Source: an uncultured Oscillospiraceae bacterium (GTDB taxonomy: Bacteria > Bacillota > Clostridia > Oscillospirales > Oscillospiraceae). Taken from it: a stretch of 36,828 nt of DNA. The stretch is taken from the NCBI GenBank assembly GCA_947632365.1, contig CANROZ010000005.1:1-36828 (forward strand). The letters are read 5' to 3'. The first letter of the stretch is position 1; every line of letters begins with the position of its first letter. The notes under the pieces are model-generated. The model ran no database searches. It saw only the letters and a list, made by a program, of their open reading frames with translations, and was not told the DNA's origin. Shown here piece by piece: positions 24,293-32,857 of the stretch. The position numbers and the translations under genes were made by a program.

Positions 24293-25353
24293 AGGGCGAA
24301 CACCTCCGTGGAAAGAACGATGGACACGAACAGCATGGTCCCCGCGCTGCCCACCAGGCCCAGGGCCATCCCGTAGGCCGTGCCGATCCGGCCGATGAGC
24401 CCCGCCAGCCGTCCCTCGGCGAAGGGCTCGGCCACACAGGACGCCGCCTTGAACAGCAGGTAGTGCAGCCCCAGTCCCATCGCCGGGCCAAGGCACACCC
24501 CCAGCACCGCCGCCAGACCGAAGATGCCCACCGCGCCACGGACCATGGCCGCCCCGGCCACATAGGCGTCCGCCGCGTCCGCCAGGATGGACCCCACCAC
24601 CGGAAGGGCAGCGGAGATGGCGCTCTTGGCAAGGCTGCCCGCCACCTTATCCGCGCCGCCTGCGATGGCCCCCGTCATGGTCAGGGCCAGGGTGAAGGCG
24701 GTGGTCATGGCCGTCAGGAGCGTGGTGCACACCCACCCCACCAGCTTCACCGGACCGCCCATGGCCCCGGATGGCAGCGCCGCGTGGGCAGTGCTGGCGG
24801 CGGCATAGGCATAGATGCAGGGCAAGATCAGCCGCAGCCCCACGCCCATCATCACATCCATGAACAGCGCCGACGCCGCGTAGCGGGCCGCCGCCGCGGC
24901 ACCATGGCCGCTGGCTGCCGCGCTGGCCGCCACTGTGGGCAGCAGCGCCCTTGAAAAGTCAGCCAGCTCCAGCAGCGCCGTCTCGGTCTGGCCAAGAAAG
25001 GACTTGATGTCCCCCGCGCAGGCCGCCATGATGGCCAGCGCGCCGCCCAGGATCACGTATTCTGCGCCGCCGCCCTTCTCCCCCAAAGCCGCCGCCAGAG
25101 AGCACAGCAGCGTCACCGCCAGAGCCACCGAGGCGCTGCGGGCCGCGGCGGAGAGGTGTCCGGACAGAGCCGTGAGCGCCCACTGCCCGATCCGCTGCCA
25201 CAGCCCTCCGCCAGAGGCGTCCTCCACCGAGGCGTCCCCTAATATCTCCCTTGCCGACTCCGGCAGGGCGTCCTCCAGTCCCTCCGTGTCCACCGCCAGC
25301 GCCGGAACGGGCAGGACCAGGAGCAGGAGCAAAATGACAGAAATCATCCTCAT
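24289..25353 (-). CDS. spoIIIAE: Stage III sporulation protein AE
   Basis: Large polytopic membrane protein of the SpoIIIA complex, possibly part of the inner channel. From the ATG at 25353 the product is 354 residues: a signal-type N-terminus (MISVILLLLLVLPVPALA), a short extracytoplasmic segment rich in Asp/Glu, then about seven hydrophobic spans with Gly/Ala-rich character. Bacillus SpoIIIAE is 399. The start is not well marked (GAGG lies 13 bases away; ATG at 25347 is an alternative), and the ORF-track extension to 25797 lies over spoIIIAD in another frame and is rejected. A 164-base hairpin array separates it from spoIIIAD. Confidence 0.9.
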   Translation of the reverse strand: MRMISVILLLLLVLPVPALAVDTEGLEDALPESAREILGDASVEDASGGGLWQRIGQWALTALSGHLSAAARSASVALAVTLLCSLAAALGEKGGGAEYVILGGALAIMAACAGDIKSFLGQTETALLELADFSRALLPTVAASAAASGHGAAAAARYAASALFMDVMMGVGLRLILPCIYAYAAASTAHAALPSGAMGGPVKLVGWVCTTLLTAMTTAFTLALTMTGAIAGGADKVAGSLAKSAISAALPVVGSILADAADAYVAGAAMVRGAVGIFGLAAVLGVCLGPAMGLGLHYLLFKAASCVAEPFAEGRLAGLIGRIGTAYGMALGLVGSAGTMLFVSIVLSTEVFAL

Positions 25354-25376
25354 ATATCTGAATATGCCTCGCAGAG

Positions 25377-25525
25377 TTTGCGCCCGCAGGCGCAAATAAA
25401 TTCGGATATGATTTCCCAGGGCGTGTACCTGGGAAATCATTCTTCTCGGCCTGCAAACGCGCGAGCGCAGCGAGTGCGCTGCAGCAGGCTGAAGCCTTCT
25501 CGTTTGAATGCTTGCATTCAAACGA
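25377..25525. repeat. Four-hairpin intergenic element inside the spoIIIA operon
   Basis: Four inverted repeats in a row: TTTGCGCC/GGCGCAAA (25377-25396), ATGATTTCCCAGG/CCTGGGAAATCAT (25408-25440), an outer GCCTGC/GCAGGC with inner AGCGCA/TGCGCT (25449-25489), and TCGTTTGAATG/CATTCAAACGA (25500-25525). The last contains the spoIIIAD stop codon. The other spoIIIA genes are close or overlapping, so this 164-base gap is out of place. The element shares sequence with the repeat at 33890-33960. No ORF or T-run is associated. Confidence 0.75.
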
Positions 25526-25904
25526 AGTCGCCTATCATCTGCAAGAGTGAGCGGATCAGCGGCAGGGCCGTGACCATGGCGCAGGCCGCCCCTGTCAGCT
25601 CCACCGCCGAGGCGATGGCCCCCTGGCCCGCGTCCTTGCACAGGTCCGCCGCCAGCCGCGTCACCACCCCGATGCCCACGCATTTGAGCACCGGGTCTAC
25701 GATGGCGGGACTGAGCCCGGTCTGGGCCCGGGCCAGGTCGATGACCTCCTTCAGCTGGGAGAACAGTTCCATGGCCAGCCCGGCGCCCATGATGCACACC
25801 GCGAGGCTCAGCGCCAGGCCCATCTCCGGGGCGTTTTTCTTCAGCAGCAGCGCGATGAGCGCCCCCGTCAGCCCCAGGGCCGCCGCCTTCATCAGGATGC
25901 TCAT
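25518..25904 (-). CDS. spoIIIAD: Stage III sporulation protein AD
   Basis: Small membrane protein of the SpoIIIA complex. The 128-residue product has three to four hydrophobic spans (MKAAALGLTGALIALLL, GLALSLAVCIMGAGLAM, CVGIGVVTRLAADLCKDAG and the C-terminal GAACAMVTALPLIRSLL). It includes the family segment ADLCKDAGQGAIASAVEL. Length matches the Bacillus protein (133). It overlaps spoIIIAC by 4 bases. Its stop codon sits in the arm of a hairpin, suggesting that the downstream element was inserted exactly at the gene end. Confidence 0.95.
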   Translation of the reverse strand: MSILMKAAALGLTGALIALLLKKNAPEMGLALSLAVCIMGAGLAMELFSQLKEVIDLARAQTGLSPAIVDPVLKCVGIGVVTRLAADLCKDAGQGAIASAVELTGAACAMVTALPLIRSLLQMIGDFV

Positions 25905-26095
25905 AGCTCGAACAACCGCCGGATAAGGTCGAACAGCTCCGCGATGCGCTGCACCAGTATCACCAGCACCACCACCAGCCCCGCGATGGTGGTCATCAGC
26001 GCCTGCTCGTCCCGGCCGGAACGGGTCAGCAGCAGATTCAGCACCGCCACCAGGATGCCCACCGCCGCTATCTTGAATATCAGATCAACATCCAT
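25901..26095 (-). CDS. spoIIIAC: Stage III sporulation protein AC
   Basis: Sixty-four-residue membrane protein with two spans (IFKIAAVGILVAVLNLLL and MTTIAGLVVVLVILVQRI) separated by a polar turn, as in the 68-residue Bacillus SpoIIIAC. The ORF track extends 85 codons upstream; the ATG at 26095 is preceded by GGGGGTGG and gives the usual MDVDLIFKI start. It lies 23 bases after spoIIIAB and overlaps spoIIIAD by 4 bases. Confidence 0.95.
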   Translation of the reverse strand: MDVDLIFKIAAVGILVAVLNLLLTRSGRDEQALMTTIAGLVVVLVILVQRIAELFDLIRRLFEL

Positions 26096-26118
26096 CTGTC
26101 CACCCCCGGGCACCGTGT

Positions 26119-26616
26119 CTACAAAAGCAGCACCGCCAGCAGCGCCGCCCCGGCGGCGGACACGCCCACCACCATCCGGCCCCGCTCCTGCAGCTCCAGC
26201 CGTGCACGGTCCCGGGCCTGCTCCATCTCCAGTCGGGTCGCCGTCACCGCCCGCAGCTGCTCCTCCGCTCCGTAGCGGCCCAGCACGGCCCCCAGGGGCA
26301 GCAGGATGGCCCGCTCCGCCGTAGGCAGTACCGCCAGCGCATCCGTCCATATCTCCGCCAGTTCCCGTTCTCCCAGCTGCTCCAGCCCCGACCCCATCCG
26401 GCGGCAGAGCTCTCCCGCCTGCCCATCCAGCAGGACGGACAGCTTTTGAAACATGTCAGGCAGGGGCGTGCGGAACCGCTCCAGCTCATAGCCCATCATC
26501 TCCAGCATCCGGCAGAGCGCCGCGCGCAGCGCCGCCCGGCGCCGGAGCGCATCCGCCCCGGCCAGGCCCGCCAGCGCCCCCGCCCCCACCAGCAGCGCCG
26601 CCCCGGTCAGGCGCAC
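26119..26616 (-). CDS. spoIIIAB: Stage III sporulation protein AB
   Basis: Membrane-anchored helical protein of the SpoIIIA complex, distantly similar to type II/IV secretion GspF-like proteins. The 165-residue product has an N-terminal span, a long helical region with LCRMLEMMGYELERFRTPLPDMF (family hallmark), and a C-terminal span (VVGVSAAGAALLAVLLL). Length is close to the Bacillus protein (171). It overlaps spoIIIAA by 10 bases. Confidence 0.94.
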   Translation of the reverse strand: MRLTGAALLVGAGALAGLAGADALRRRAALRAALCRMLEMMGYELERFRTPLPDMFQKLSVLLDGQAGELCRRMGSGLEQLGERELAEIWTDALAVLPTAERAILLPLGAVLGRYGAEEQLRAVTATRLEMEQARDRARLELQERGRMVVGVSAAGAALLAVLLL

Positions 26617-27485
26617 GGCAGCGCCTCTACTTCGTACCGCCTCACGCCGTCAACGCTCTCCACCCACACCCGACGGCGGAAGGCGCCGCTGGTCAGAAGG
26701 GCCCGCAGAGCGGGGCTCTCCGGCCCCTCCGGCGCACCGTGGACCGTGGCCAGCACCGCCACGCCGCAGCCCGCCGCAGCCAGGATAGCGTCAGTGTCCG
26801 ACGGGTCCGCCGCCTCGTCCACCGCCACGATCTGAGGCCCCATTCCCCGCAGCAGGATGCCCAGCGCCTGGGCCTTCCCCAGGCCCGTGAGCACGTCCGT
26901 GTGAGGCCCCACGTCAAAGGCGGGCTCTCCCTGCCAGGCGTCCGCGATCTCCCCCCGCTCGTCCGCCACAGCCACCCGCCATCCGGCGCCGCTGAGCCGC
27001 CGGATGAGCTCCCGCAGCAGCGTGGTCTTGCCCGCCCCCGGCGGGGACACGATCAGCGTGGAGGTAAAGCCGTCCGCCGTGAGCGCGGGCCATATGCCGT
27101 CGGCGCAGCCCGGCACCGCCCGGGGGATGCGCAGGGCCAGAGAGGATATCTGCCGCAGGCTCTCCATGCCCATCGGGCCCGACACCGCCGTGCCGCACAC
27201 CCCTACCCGCACGCCGCCCGGCGCGGCGAGAAACCCCCGGCGCAGCTGTTCGCCCGCCGCGTGCATGCTGGCCCCCGTGGCCGTATCCACCACGGCCAGC
27301 AGCTCCCGCTCCGTCACGGGCCCGGTGCCCAAACCGTATTCCCGCCCTGCCATGAGCACGGTGCCGACCTGGCCCCGCCGCAGGCGTATCTCCTCGCACA
27401 CCGCCCGCTCCGCCGGGTCCAGAGCCATCGCGCTCCGGCGCAGCATCGGCGGCAGCAGCGCCGCCGCCGCCATAAAGCCGTCCAT
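26607..27485 (-). CDS. spoIIIAA: Stage III sporulation protein AA, ATPase
   Basis: Predicted motor of the SpoIIIA channel, related to secretion-type (GspE/AAA) ATPases. The 292-residue product has an N-terminal RLRRGQ region, GVRVGVCG, QISSLALRIPR, Walker A SPPGAGKTTLLRELIR, ADERGEIA, GPQIVAVDE as Walker B, and CGVAVLATVHG. Length agrees with the family (about 307). The ATG at 27485 has AGGAGG. It opens the eight-gene spoIIIA operon and is divergent from an ABC exporter. A mother-cell sigma-E promoter is expected from Bacillus, but no clear one was found. Confidence 0.96.
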   Translation of the reverse strand: MDGFMAAAALLPPMLRRSAMALDPAERAVCEEIRLRRGQVGTVLMAGREYGLGTGPVTERELLAVVDTATGASMHAAGEQLRRGFLAAPGGVRVGVCGTAVSGPMGMESLRQISSLALRIPRAVPGCADGIWPALTADGFTSTLIVSPPGAGKTTLLRELIRRLSGAGWRVAVADERGEIADAWQGEPAFDVGPHTDVLTGLGKAQALGILLRGMGPQIVAVDEAADPSDTDAILAAAGCGVAVLATVHGAPEGPESPALRALLTSGAFRRRVWVESVDGVRRYEVEALPCA

Positions 27486-27571
27486 GCGCTCCCTCCTCTC
27501 TGGACAAGTTTATTGGCCTGTCCCCGGCTTTATGCCTGGGGAACTGTTCACACTATGTTTACATCAATATA

Positions 27572-27600
27572 TTGACTTTGTTTGCCGCGTTTGGTAACAT
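27572..27600 (+). promoter_or_regulatory. Sigma-A promoter for the ABC exporter operon
   Basis: TTGACT (27572-27577), 17 bases, TAACAT (27595-27600), predicted start near 27607. It lies in the 176-base gap that divides this operon from spoIIIAA. The leader of about 55 bases includes AAGGAG 13 bases before the ATG. Confidence 0.6.
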
Positions 27601-27661
27601 ATTTTAGATTATGTTGTGTTCAAGACAGTGCTTCTGTCTGGAAAGGAGCCGTACCCATCCC

Positions 27662-29407
27662 ATGCGTGAGATCCTCACAGGCTATTGGGGAAAGTACAAA
27701 AATTCCCTGATCCTGACCCCTATTTTCGTCCTGTTGGAGACAGTGGTGACCCTGGCGTTGCCCACGCTGATGAGCAACATCGTGGACCAGGGCGTGGCCA
27801 CCGGAAACAGGCGCTACATCATCCTATGCGGCCTGGCCATGACGGCCCTGGCCATCATGAGCGTCATATCCGGCTTCATCAGCACCTGGAACGCCTCCCG
27901 GGCGGCCAACGGCTTCGGCGCCAACCTGCGCCAGGCCCTGTATCGGCACATCCAGGAGTTCTCCTTCGCGGATATCGACCGCTTCTCCACCGCCAGCCTC
28001 ATCACCCGCACCACCAGCGATGTGCGGCAATTGCAGATGGCCGTGCAGATGATGCTGCGCACCTTCATCCAGGCGCCCTTCCAGCTGCTGGTGGCCATGA
28101 CCATCGTCATCACCTACTCCTGGCGTCTGGCCCTCATCTACATGGTGGCGGTGCCGGTGCTGTTCGTGGGCGTCATCACGGTGATGACCTTTGTGGATAA
28201 GCTGTTCATCCTGGTCCAGCAGAAGCTGGACGCCATGAACGCGGACATCCAGGAGAACCTCATCGCCATCCGGGTGGTGAAGGCCTTCGTCCGCCAGCGG
28301 TACGAAAAGCAGAAGTTCAAAAAGGCCAACGACGAGCTTACCCGCTCCAACCTGCGGGCCGTGGGCGTCATCATCGCCATGAGCCCCCTGGCCACCATCG
28401 TATTGAACGCGGTGACCTTATGCATCTACTGGTTCGGCGGGCGCATGGTGGCCAATGGCACCATCCAGTCCGGCCAGCTTCTCGCGGTCATCAGCTACCT
28501 CAACCAGATCATGATGAGCGTGATGATGTTCTCCATGGTGCTGATGCAGTACACCCGCTCCCGGGCCTGCGGCAAGCGCATCGCGGAGGTACTGGACGCC
28601 GTTCCGGATATCCAGGATAAGCCGGACGCCCCGGCGCGCACCATCGCCCGGGACCACGGCTCGGTGGAGTTTCGCAATGTCTCCTTCCGCTATAAGCGCA
28701 CGGGCTCCGGCGAGCACGTGCTGAAAAACATCTCCTTCTCCGCCGCTCCCGGCGAGACGGTGGCTATCGTGGGCGGCACAGGCTCCGGTAAATCCAGCCT
28801 GGTGAACCTGATCCCCCGGTTCTACGACGCCACCGAGGGCGCTGTGCTGGTGGACGGCGTGGACGTGCGGGACTACCGCATCCAGGATTTGCGCCGCGGC
28901 ATCGGCATGGTGTTGCAGAAAAACGTCCTGTTCTCCGGCACCATCCGGGAGAACATCGCCTGGGGCGACGAGAACGCCACCGACGAGGAGATCATCGCTG
29001 CGCTGAAAAACGCCCAGGCATGGGACTTTGTATCCCAGATGCCCGAGGGGCTGGACACCTACATCCAGCAGGGGGGCACCAACGTCTCCGGCGGCCAGAA
29101 GCAGCGGCTGTGCATCGCCCGGGCCATGCTCAAGCACCCGGCCATCCTCATCCTGGACGACAGCACCAGCGCCGTGGACTCCGACACCGAGAGCCGCATC
29201 CGGGAGAGTTTCTCCCGGGAGCTGGCCGACACCACCGTGTTCATCATCGCCCAGCGCATCTCCTCCGTGGTGGACGCGGACAAGATCGTGGTGCTGGACG
29301 AGGGCGGCGTGGAGAGCGTGGGCTCCCATGCACAGCTGATGCAGACCAGCCCGATCTACCGGGACATCTACACTTCACAGGTAGAGGAGGCGCTGAGCGA
29401 TGGCTGA
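27662..29407 (+). CDS. Heterodimeric ABC exporter, subunit with degenerate ATPase site
   Basis: Membrane exporter half (type IV ABC, multidrug/lipid-type), 581 residues: six-span transmembrane domain (about 1-320) then a nucleotide-binding domain. Walker A is GGTGSGKSS (about residue 371) and the signature is VSGGQKQR. Walker B ILILDDS has Asp500 where the catalytic Glu should be, and the switch motif is IIAQRIS with Gln531 for His. These two changes are the standard mark of the non-hydrolysing half in heterodimers such as TM287/288 and BmrCD. The ATG at 27662 is preferred to the ORF-track ATG at 27611, which lies at the predicted transcription start. It overlaps the partner gene by 8 bases. 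Substrate is unknown. Confidence 0.95.
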   Translation: MREILTGYWGKYKNSLILTPIFVLLETVVTLALPTLMSNIVDQGVATGNRRYIILCGLAMTALAIMSVISGFISTWNASRAANGFGANLRQALYRHIQEFSFADIDRFSTASLITRTTSDVRQLQMAVQMMLRTFIQAPFQLLVAMTIVITYSWRLALIYMVAVPVLFVGVITVMTFVDKLFILVQQKLDAMNADIQENLIAIRVVKAFVRQRYEKQKFKKANDELTRSNLRAVGVIIAMSPLATIVLNAVTLCIYWFGGRMVANGTIQSGQLLAVISYLNQIMMSVMMFSMVLMQYTRSRACGKRIAEVLDAVPDIQDKPDAPARTIARDHGSVEFRNVSFRYKRTGSGEHVLKNISFSAAPGETVAIVGGTGSGKSSLVNLIPRFYDATEGAVLVDGVDVRDYRIQDLRRGIGMVLQKNVLFSGTIRENIAWGDENATDEEIIAALKNAQAWDFVSQMPEGLDTYIQQGGTNVSGGQKQRLCIARAMLKHPAILILDDSTSAVDSDTESRIRESFSRELADTTVFIIAQRISSVVDADKIVVLDEGGVESVGSHAQLMQTSPIYRDIYTSQVEEALSDG

Positions 29408-31385
29408 GAAAAAGAGCATCTGGTCCCAGTTGAAGGCGCGCCTGGCTGTGGACAACGTGGACGTCAACGACGAGAAGATATATAAGGACGTGCGGGGCGG
29501 CCCCGGCGGCGGCCGGGATTTCCGCAAGCCCAAAGACGCCAAGGGCACCCTCATCCGCATCCTAGGTTACGCGGGCCGGAAAAAGAGCCTGTTCGTCCTG
29601 GTGCTGGTGCTGATGCTGGTCTCCACGGGCTGCACCCTGGCGGCCAGCTACTACCTGCGGCCGCTGATCGACGACTATATCGTGCCGCTGATCACCAGCC
29701 CCGAGAAGGACTTCTCCGCCCTGGCGGCGCAGCTTGGCATCCTGGCCAGCATCTATCTGGCCAGCGCCGTGGCCACCTACTTCACCTCCCGCACCTGCAT
29801 GACCCTAGCCCAGTGGGCCACCAACGCCCTGCGGCGGGACCTGTTCTCCGCGCTGCAGGACCTGCCCGTCAGCTTCTTCGACGAGCACACCCACGGGGAG
29901 CTGATGAGCCGCTTCTCCAACGACGCGGACAACGTGCAGATGTGCCTGGAGCAGGGCATCGTGCAGTTTTTGAGCGGCATCATCACCTTCGTGGGCACGG
30001 TGGCGCTGATGATCAACCTGAGCTGGAAGCTGTTCTGCATCACCCTCATCACCATCGCCCTGTCCTTTGGCCTGGTGAAGGGCATCGGCAAATACTCCCG
30101 CATCCTCTTCAAAAAACAGCAGTCCTCCCTGGGCGAGCTGAACGGCTACACCGAGGAGATGCTGGACGGGCTGAAGGTAGTCAAGGCCTTCAACTACGAG
30201 CAGCGGGCCAAAGCGGGCTTCGACGAGCGCAACGACGAGTACCGGGACAACGCCATCTTCGCCAACTTCCTGGGCAGCATCATCTTCCCCACCATGAACG
30301 CCGTCATGAACATCTGCTACGCGGTGACGGCGGTGCTGGGTGGGTTCATGACTGTGGCCGGGCGGTTCACCATCGGCTCTCTGGGCGTGTACCTCAACTA
30401 CATCCGCCAGGTGACAATGCCCATCAACATGATGAGCAACCAGGCCATCAACCTGTTTTCCGCCATCGCGGGCGCCGAGCGCATCTTCGCCATCATCGAC
30501 CATGAGCCGGAGCCGGACGACGGCGCCGTCACCCTGGTCACGGTGGATCGGGCCTCGGACGGCACCCTCACCGAGACCGGACACGGGGAGCGCACGGGCT
30601 TCTGGGCCTGGAAGATACCCCAGCCCGACGGCTCGTTCCAGTTCCGGGAGGTGATGGGCAACGTGCGGCTGGAGGACGTGCACTTCTCCTATGTCCCGGA
30701 AAAGCCCGTTTTGAAGGGCATCACCGTCTGGGCCAAGCCCGGCCAGAAAATCGCCTTCGTGGGCTCCACCGGCGCGGGCAAGACCACCATTACCAACCTC
30801 ATCAACCGCTTTTACGAGCTGGACAGCGGCCGTATCCTCTTTGACGGCATCGATGTGAAGGACATCAAAAAGGCCGCCCTGCGGCGGAGCCTGGGCATCG
30901 TGCTGCAGGATACGGACCTGTTCACCGGAACGGTGATGGAGAACATCCGCTACGGCAAGCTGGACGCCACCGACGAGGAGTGCATCGCCGCGGCCAAGTC
31001 CGCCAACGCCCACGGCTTCATCACCCGCCTGCCGGACGGCTACGACACCATGATCACCGGAAACGGCCAGAATCTCTCCCAGGGCCAGCGACAGCTGCTG
31101 GCCATCGCCCGCACCGCCGTGGCCAAGCACCCGGTGATGATCCTGGACGAGGCTACCAGCTCCATCGACACCCGCACGGAAAAGCTCATCGACAAGGGCA
31201 TGGACGCACTGATGGAGGGCCGGACCGTGTTCGTCATCGCCCACCGCCTCTCCACCGTGCGCAACGCCCAGGCCATCGTGGTCATCGAGCACGGCGAGAT
31301 CATGGAGCGGGGCAGCCATGAGGAGCTGCTGTCCCAGAAGGGCCGCTACTATATGCTCTATACCGGACAAAGCGAGCTGGACTGA
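29400..31385 (+). CDS. Heterodimeric ABC exporter, catalytic subunit
   Basis: Partner half, 661 residues: a Gly/Arg-rich cytosolic N-terminus (about 1-50), six membrane spans, and an ATPase domain with Walker [10 protein letters not shown], Walker [10 protein letters not shown] (catalytic Glu584) and switch His615 (IAHRLST). Its signature is LSQGQ instead of LSGGQ. In the dimer this faces the other subunit's degenerate Walker site, so one site is fully degenerate and one consensus, as expected. About 50 extra residues with [17 protein letters not shown] separate membrane and ATPase domains. The gene is followed by the glycosylase gene with one base between. Confidence 0.95.
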   Translation: MAEKKSIWSQLKARLAVDNVDVNDEKIYKDVRGGPGGGRDFRKPKDAKGTLIRILGYAGRKKSLFVLVLVLMLVSTGCTLAASYYLRPLIDDYIVPLITSPEKDFSALAAQLGILASIYLASAVATYFTSRTCMTLAQWATNALRRDLFSALQDLPVSFFDEHTHGELMSRFSNDADNVQMCLEQGIVQFLSGIITFVGTVALMINLSWKLFCITLITIALSFGLVKGIGKYSRILFKKQQSSLGELNGYTEEMLDGLKVVKAFNYEQRAKAGFDERNDEYRDNAIFANFLGSIIFPTMNAVMNICYAVTAVLGGFMTVAGRFTIGSLGVYLNYIRQVTMPINMMSNQAINLFSAIAGAERIFAIIDHEPEPDDGAVTLVTVDRASDGTLTETGHGERTGFWAWKIPQPDGSFQFREVMGNVRLEDVHFSYVPEKPVLKGITVWAKPGQKIAFVGSTGAGKTTITNLINRFYELDSGRILFDGIDVKDIKKAALRRSLGIVLQDTDLFTGTVMENIRYGKLDATDEECIAAAKSANAHGFITRLPDGYDTMITGNGQNLSQGQRQLLAIARTAVAKHPVMILDEATSSIDTRTEKLIDKGMDALMEGRTVFVIAHRLSTVRNAQAIVVIEHGEIMERGSHEELLSQKGRYYMLYTGQSELD

Positions 31386-31386
31386 T

Positions 31387-31968
31387 ATGGACTTTTTCAA
31401 AGAGGAACAAAACGACTCCTGGGAGCGGCTGCGCGCCGAATGCGGCGGCTGCATGCGCTGTGAGCTGGGCAAGACCCGACACAATCTGGTGTTCGGCGTG
31501 GGCAACGAGCAGGCCGACGTGATGTTCATCGGCGAGGGCCCCGGTGAGCAGGAGGACCTGAAGGGCGAGCCCTTCGTGGGCCCCGCGGGCAAGCTGCTGG
31601 ACACCATGCTGGAGCTGATCGACCTGGATCGGACGCAGGTGTATATCGCCAATATCGTCAAGTGCCGTCCGCCCCGGAACCGGGACCCGCTCCCCGACGA
31701 GCAGGCCGCCTGCGTCGGCTGGCTGGACCGCCAGATCGCTCTGGTGGACCCCAAGATCATAGTTTTTCTGGGACGCATCGCGGCCATGGCCTTCATCAAG
31801 AGCGATTTCCGCATCACCCGGGAGCATGGCCAGTGGTTCGACGTCCAGGGCCGGAAGGCCATGGCCATCTACCACCCCTCCGCCCTGCTCCGCGACCCCT
31901 CCAAGCGGCCCGAGACCTTCGTGGACCTGAAAACTTTACAGCGGGAGATCAAAAACCTGTATGCTTGA
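31387..31968 (+). CDS. udg: Family 4 uracil-DNA glycosylase (4Fe-4S)
   Basis: Removes uracil from DNA as the first step of base excision repair. The 193-residue product has the family-4 pattern: iron-sulfur cysteines Cys22 and Cys25 ([11 protein letters not shown]), Cys93 (IVKCRPP) and Cys109, motif [20 protein letters not shown] with the catalytic-site residues, and the C-terminal HPSALLR. An additional Cys19 lies beside the cluster ligands. The ORF track start is inside the exporter gene; the ATG at 31387 directly follows the exporter stop, with a weak ribosome binding site, so coupling is likely. It overlaps the next gene by 8 bases. Confidence 0.95.
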   Translation: MDFFKEEQNDSWERLRAECGGCMRCELGKTRHNLVFGVGNEQADVMFIGEGPGEQEDLKGEPFVGPAGKLLDTMLELIDLDRTQVYIANIVKCRPPRNRDPLPDEQAACVGWLDRQIALVDPKIIVFLGRIAAMAFIKSDFRITREHGQWFDVQGRKAMAIYHPSALLRDPSKRPETFVDLKTLQREIKNLYA

Positions 31969-32857
31969 ACTGCACCCGGTCACCCTGGCCGACAAGGCCT
32001 GGATCGACCCCATCGTGCTGGCGGAAAATTCCCTCAGCGCCGACTACAATTTCGGAAACATCTTCCTCTGGGACGAGACCTATCACCAGCATGTGGGCCG
32101 CCTGGGAGAACGGATGGTGACGCTGCTTTGCTATGAGCACGTCCCCTTTTTTGCCTGGCCCGTGGGCAGCGGCGAGCTGGCCCCTGTCCTGGACGAGATG
32201 GCCGCCTACGCCGCGGCCAACGGCTTTCCCCTGGTGCTCAGGGGGGTGACGGCGGACCACCTGCCCGCCCTGCGGCAGCTTTACGGCGACAGCTTCTCCC
32301 TGGAGGAGGAGCGGGACCTTTGGGACTACGTATACACTGCGGAGAAGCTGGACACCCTGACGGGGAAGCACCTGCACGGCAAGCGCAACCACATCAACCG
32401 CTTCGAGCAGGAGAACGACTGGCGGTTCGACCCCCTGACGGCGGCGGACATCCCCGCCTGTCAGGCCATGCTGGACGCCTGGATGGCCGATTGCGGCGAG
32501 GATGAGCGGGACGGCATCGACGACGAATACCGGGCCATCCAGAGGGCGTTCCGTTACTATGAGCCCCTGGGCCTGGATGGCGGGGTGCTCCGCGTCTCCG
32601 GCCGGATCGCGGCCTTCTCCATCGGGGAGATGGCCTCCGCCGACACCTTTGACGCCCACTTTGAAAAGGCCTATGCCCACATCAACGGGGCCTATCCCAT
32701 GATCAACCGGGAATTTGTGCGCTACATCCGCGCCATCCATCCCCAGGTGCGGTGGATCAACCGGGAGGACGACACGGGCCGCCCCTCCCTGCGCCAATCC
32801 AAGCTCACCTATCATCCCGACAGGATGGTGGAAAAATATAAGGTGGTGATCCCATGA
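31961..32857 (+). CDS. DUF2156 protein (MprF C-terminal, aminoacyltransferase-like)
   Basis: Soluble 298-residue protein with the LPG_synthase_C/DUF2156 fold, a GNAT-like tandem found as the catalytic domain of MprF, which moves amino acids from aminoacyl-tRNA to phosphatidylglycerol. Recognised by the N-terminal DYNFGNIFLWDE, the GKHLHGKRNHINRFEQ block, and the C-terminal MINREFVRY with WINREDDTGRPSLRQSKLTYHP. No membrane spans are seen, so it is not a full MprF. The substrate of this stand-alone class is not established to my knowledge. It overlaps the genes on both sides (8 and 4 bases). Confidence 0.87.
   Translation: MLELHPVTLADKAWIDPIVLAENSLSADYNFGNIFLWDETYHQHVGRLGERMVTLLCYEHVPFFAWPVGSGELAPVLDEMAAYAAANGFPLVLRGVTADHLPALRQLYGDSFSLEEERDLWDYVYTAEKLDTLTGKHLHGKRNHINRFEQENDWRFDPLTAADIPACQAMLDAWMADCGEDERDGIDDEYRAIQRAFRYYEPLGLDGGVLRVSGRIAAFSIGEMASADTFDAHFEKAYAHINGAYPMINREFVRYIRAIHPQVRWINREDDTGRPSLRQSKLTYHPDRMVEKYKVVIP

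Noticed and set aside
25354-25797. N-terminal extension of spoIIIAE in the ORF track
   Set aside because: It runs across the hairpin element and over spoIIIAD in another frame, has no family similarity, and precedes a clear signal-type N-terminus at 25353.
27540-27600. Possible sigma-E promoter for spoIIIAA (AATATATT and ACATAGTGT on the minus strand)
   Set aside because: The boxes are only vaguely similar to the sigma-E consensus and the spacing is several bases too short.
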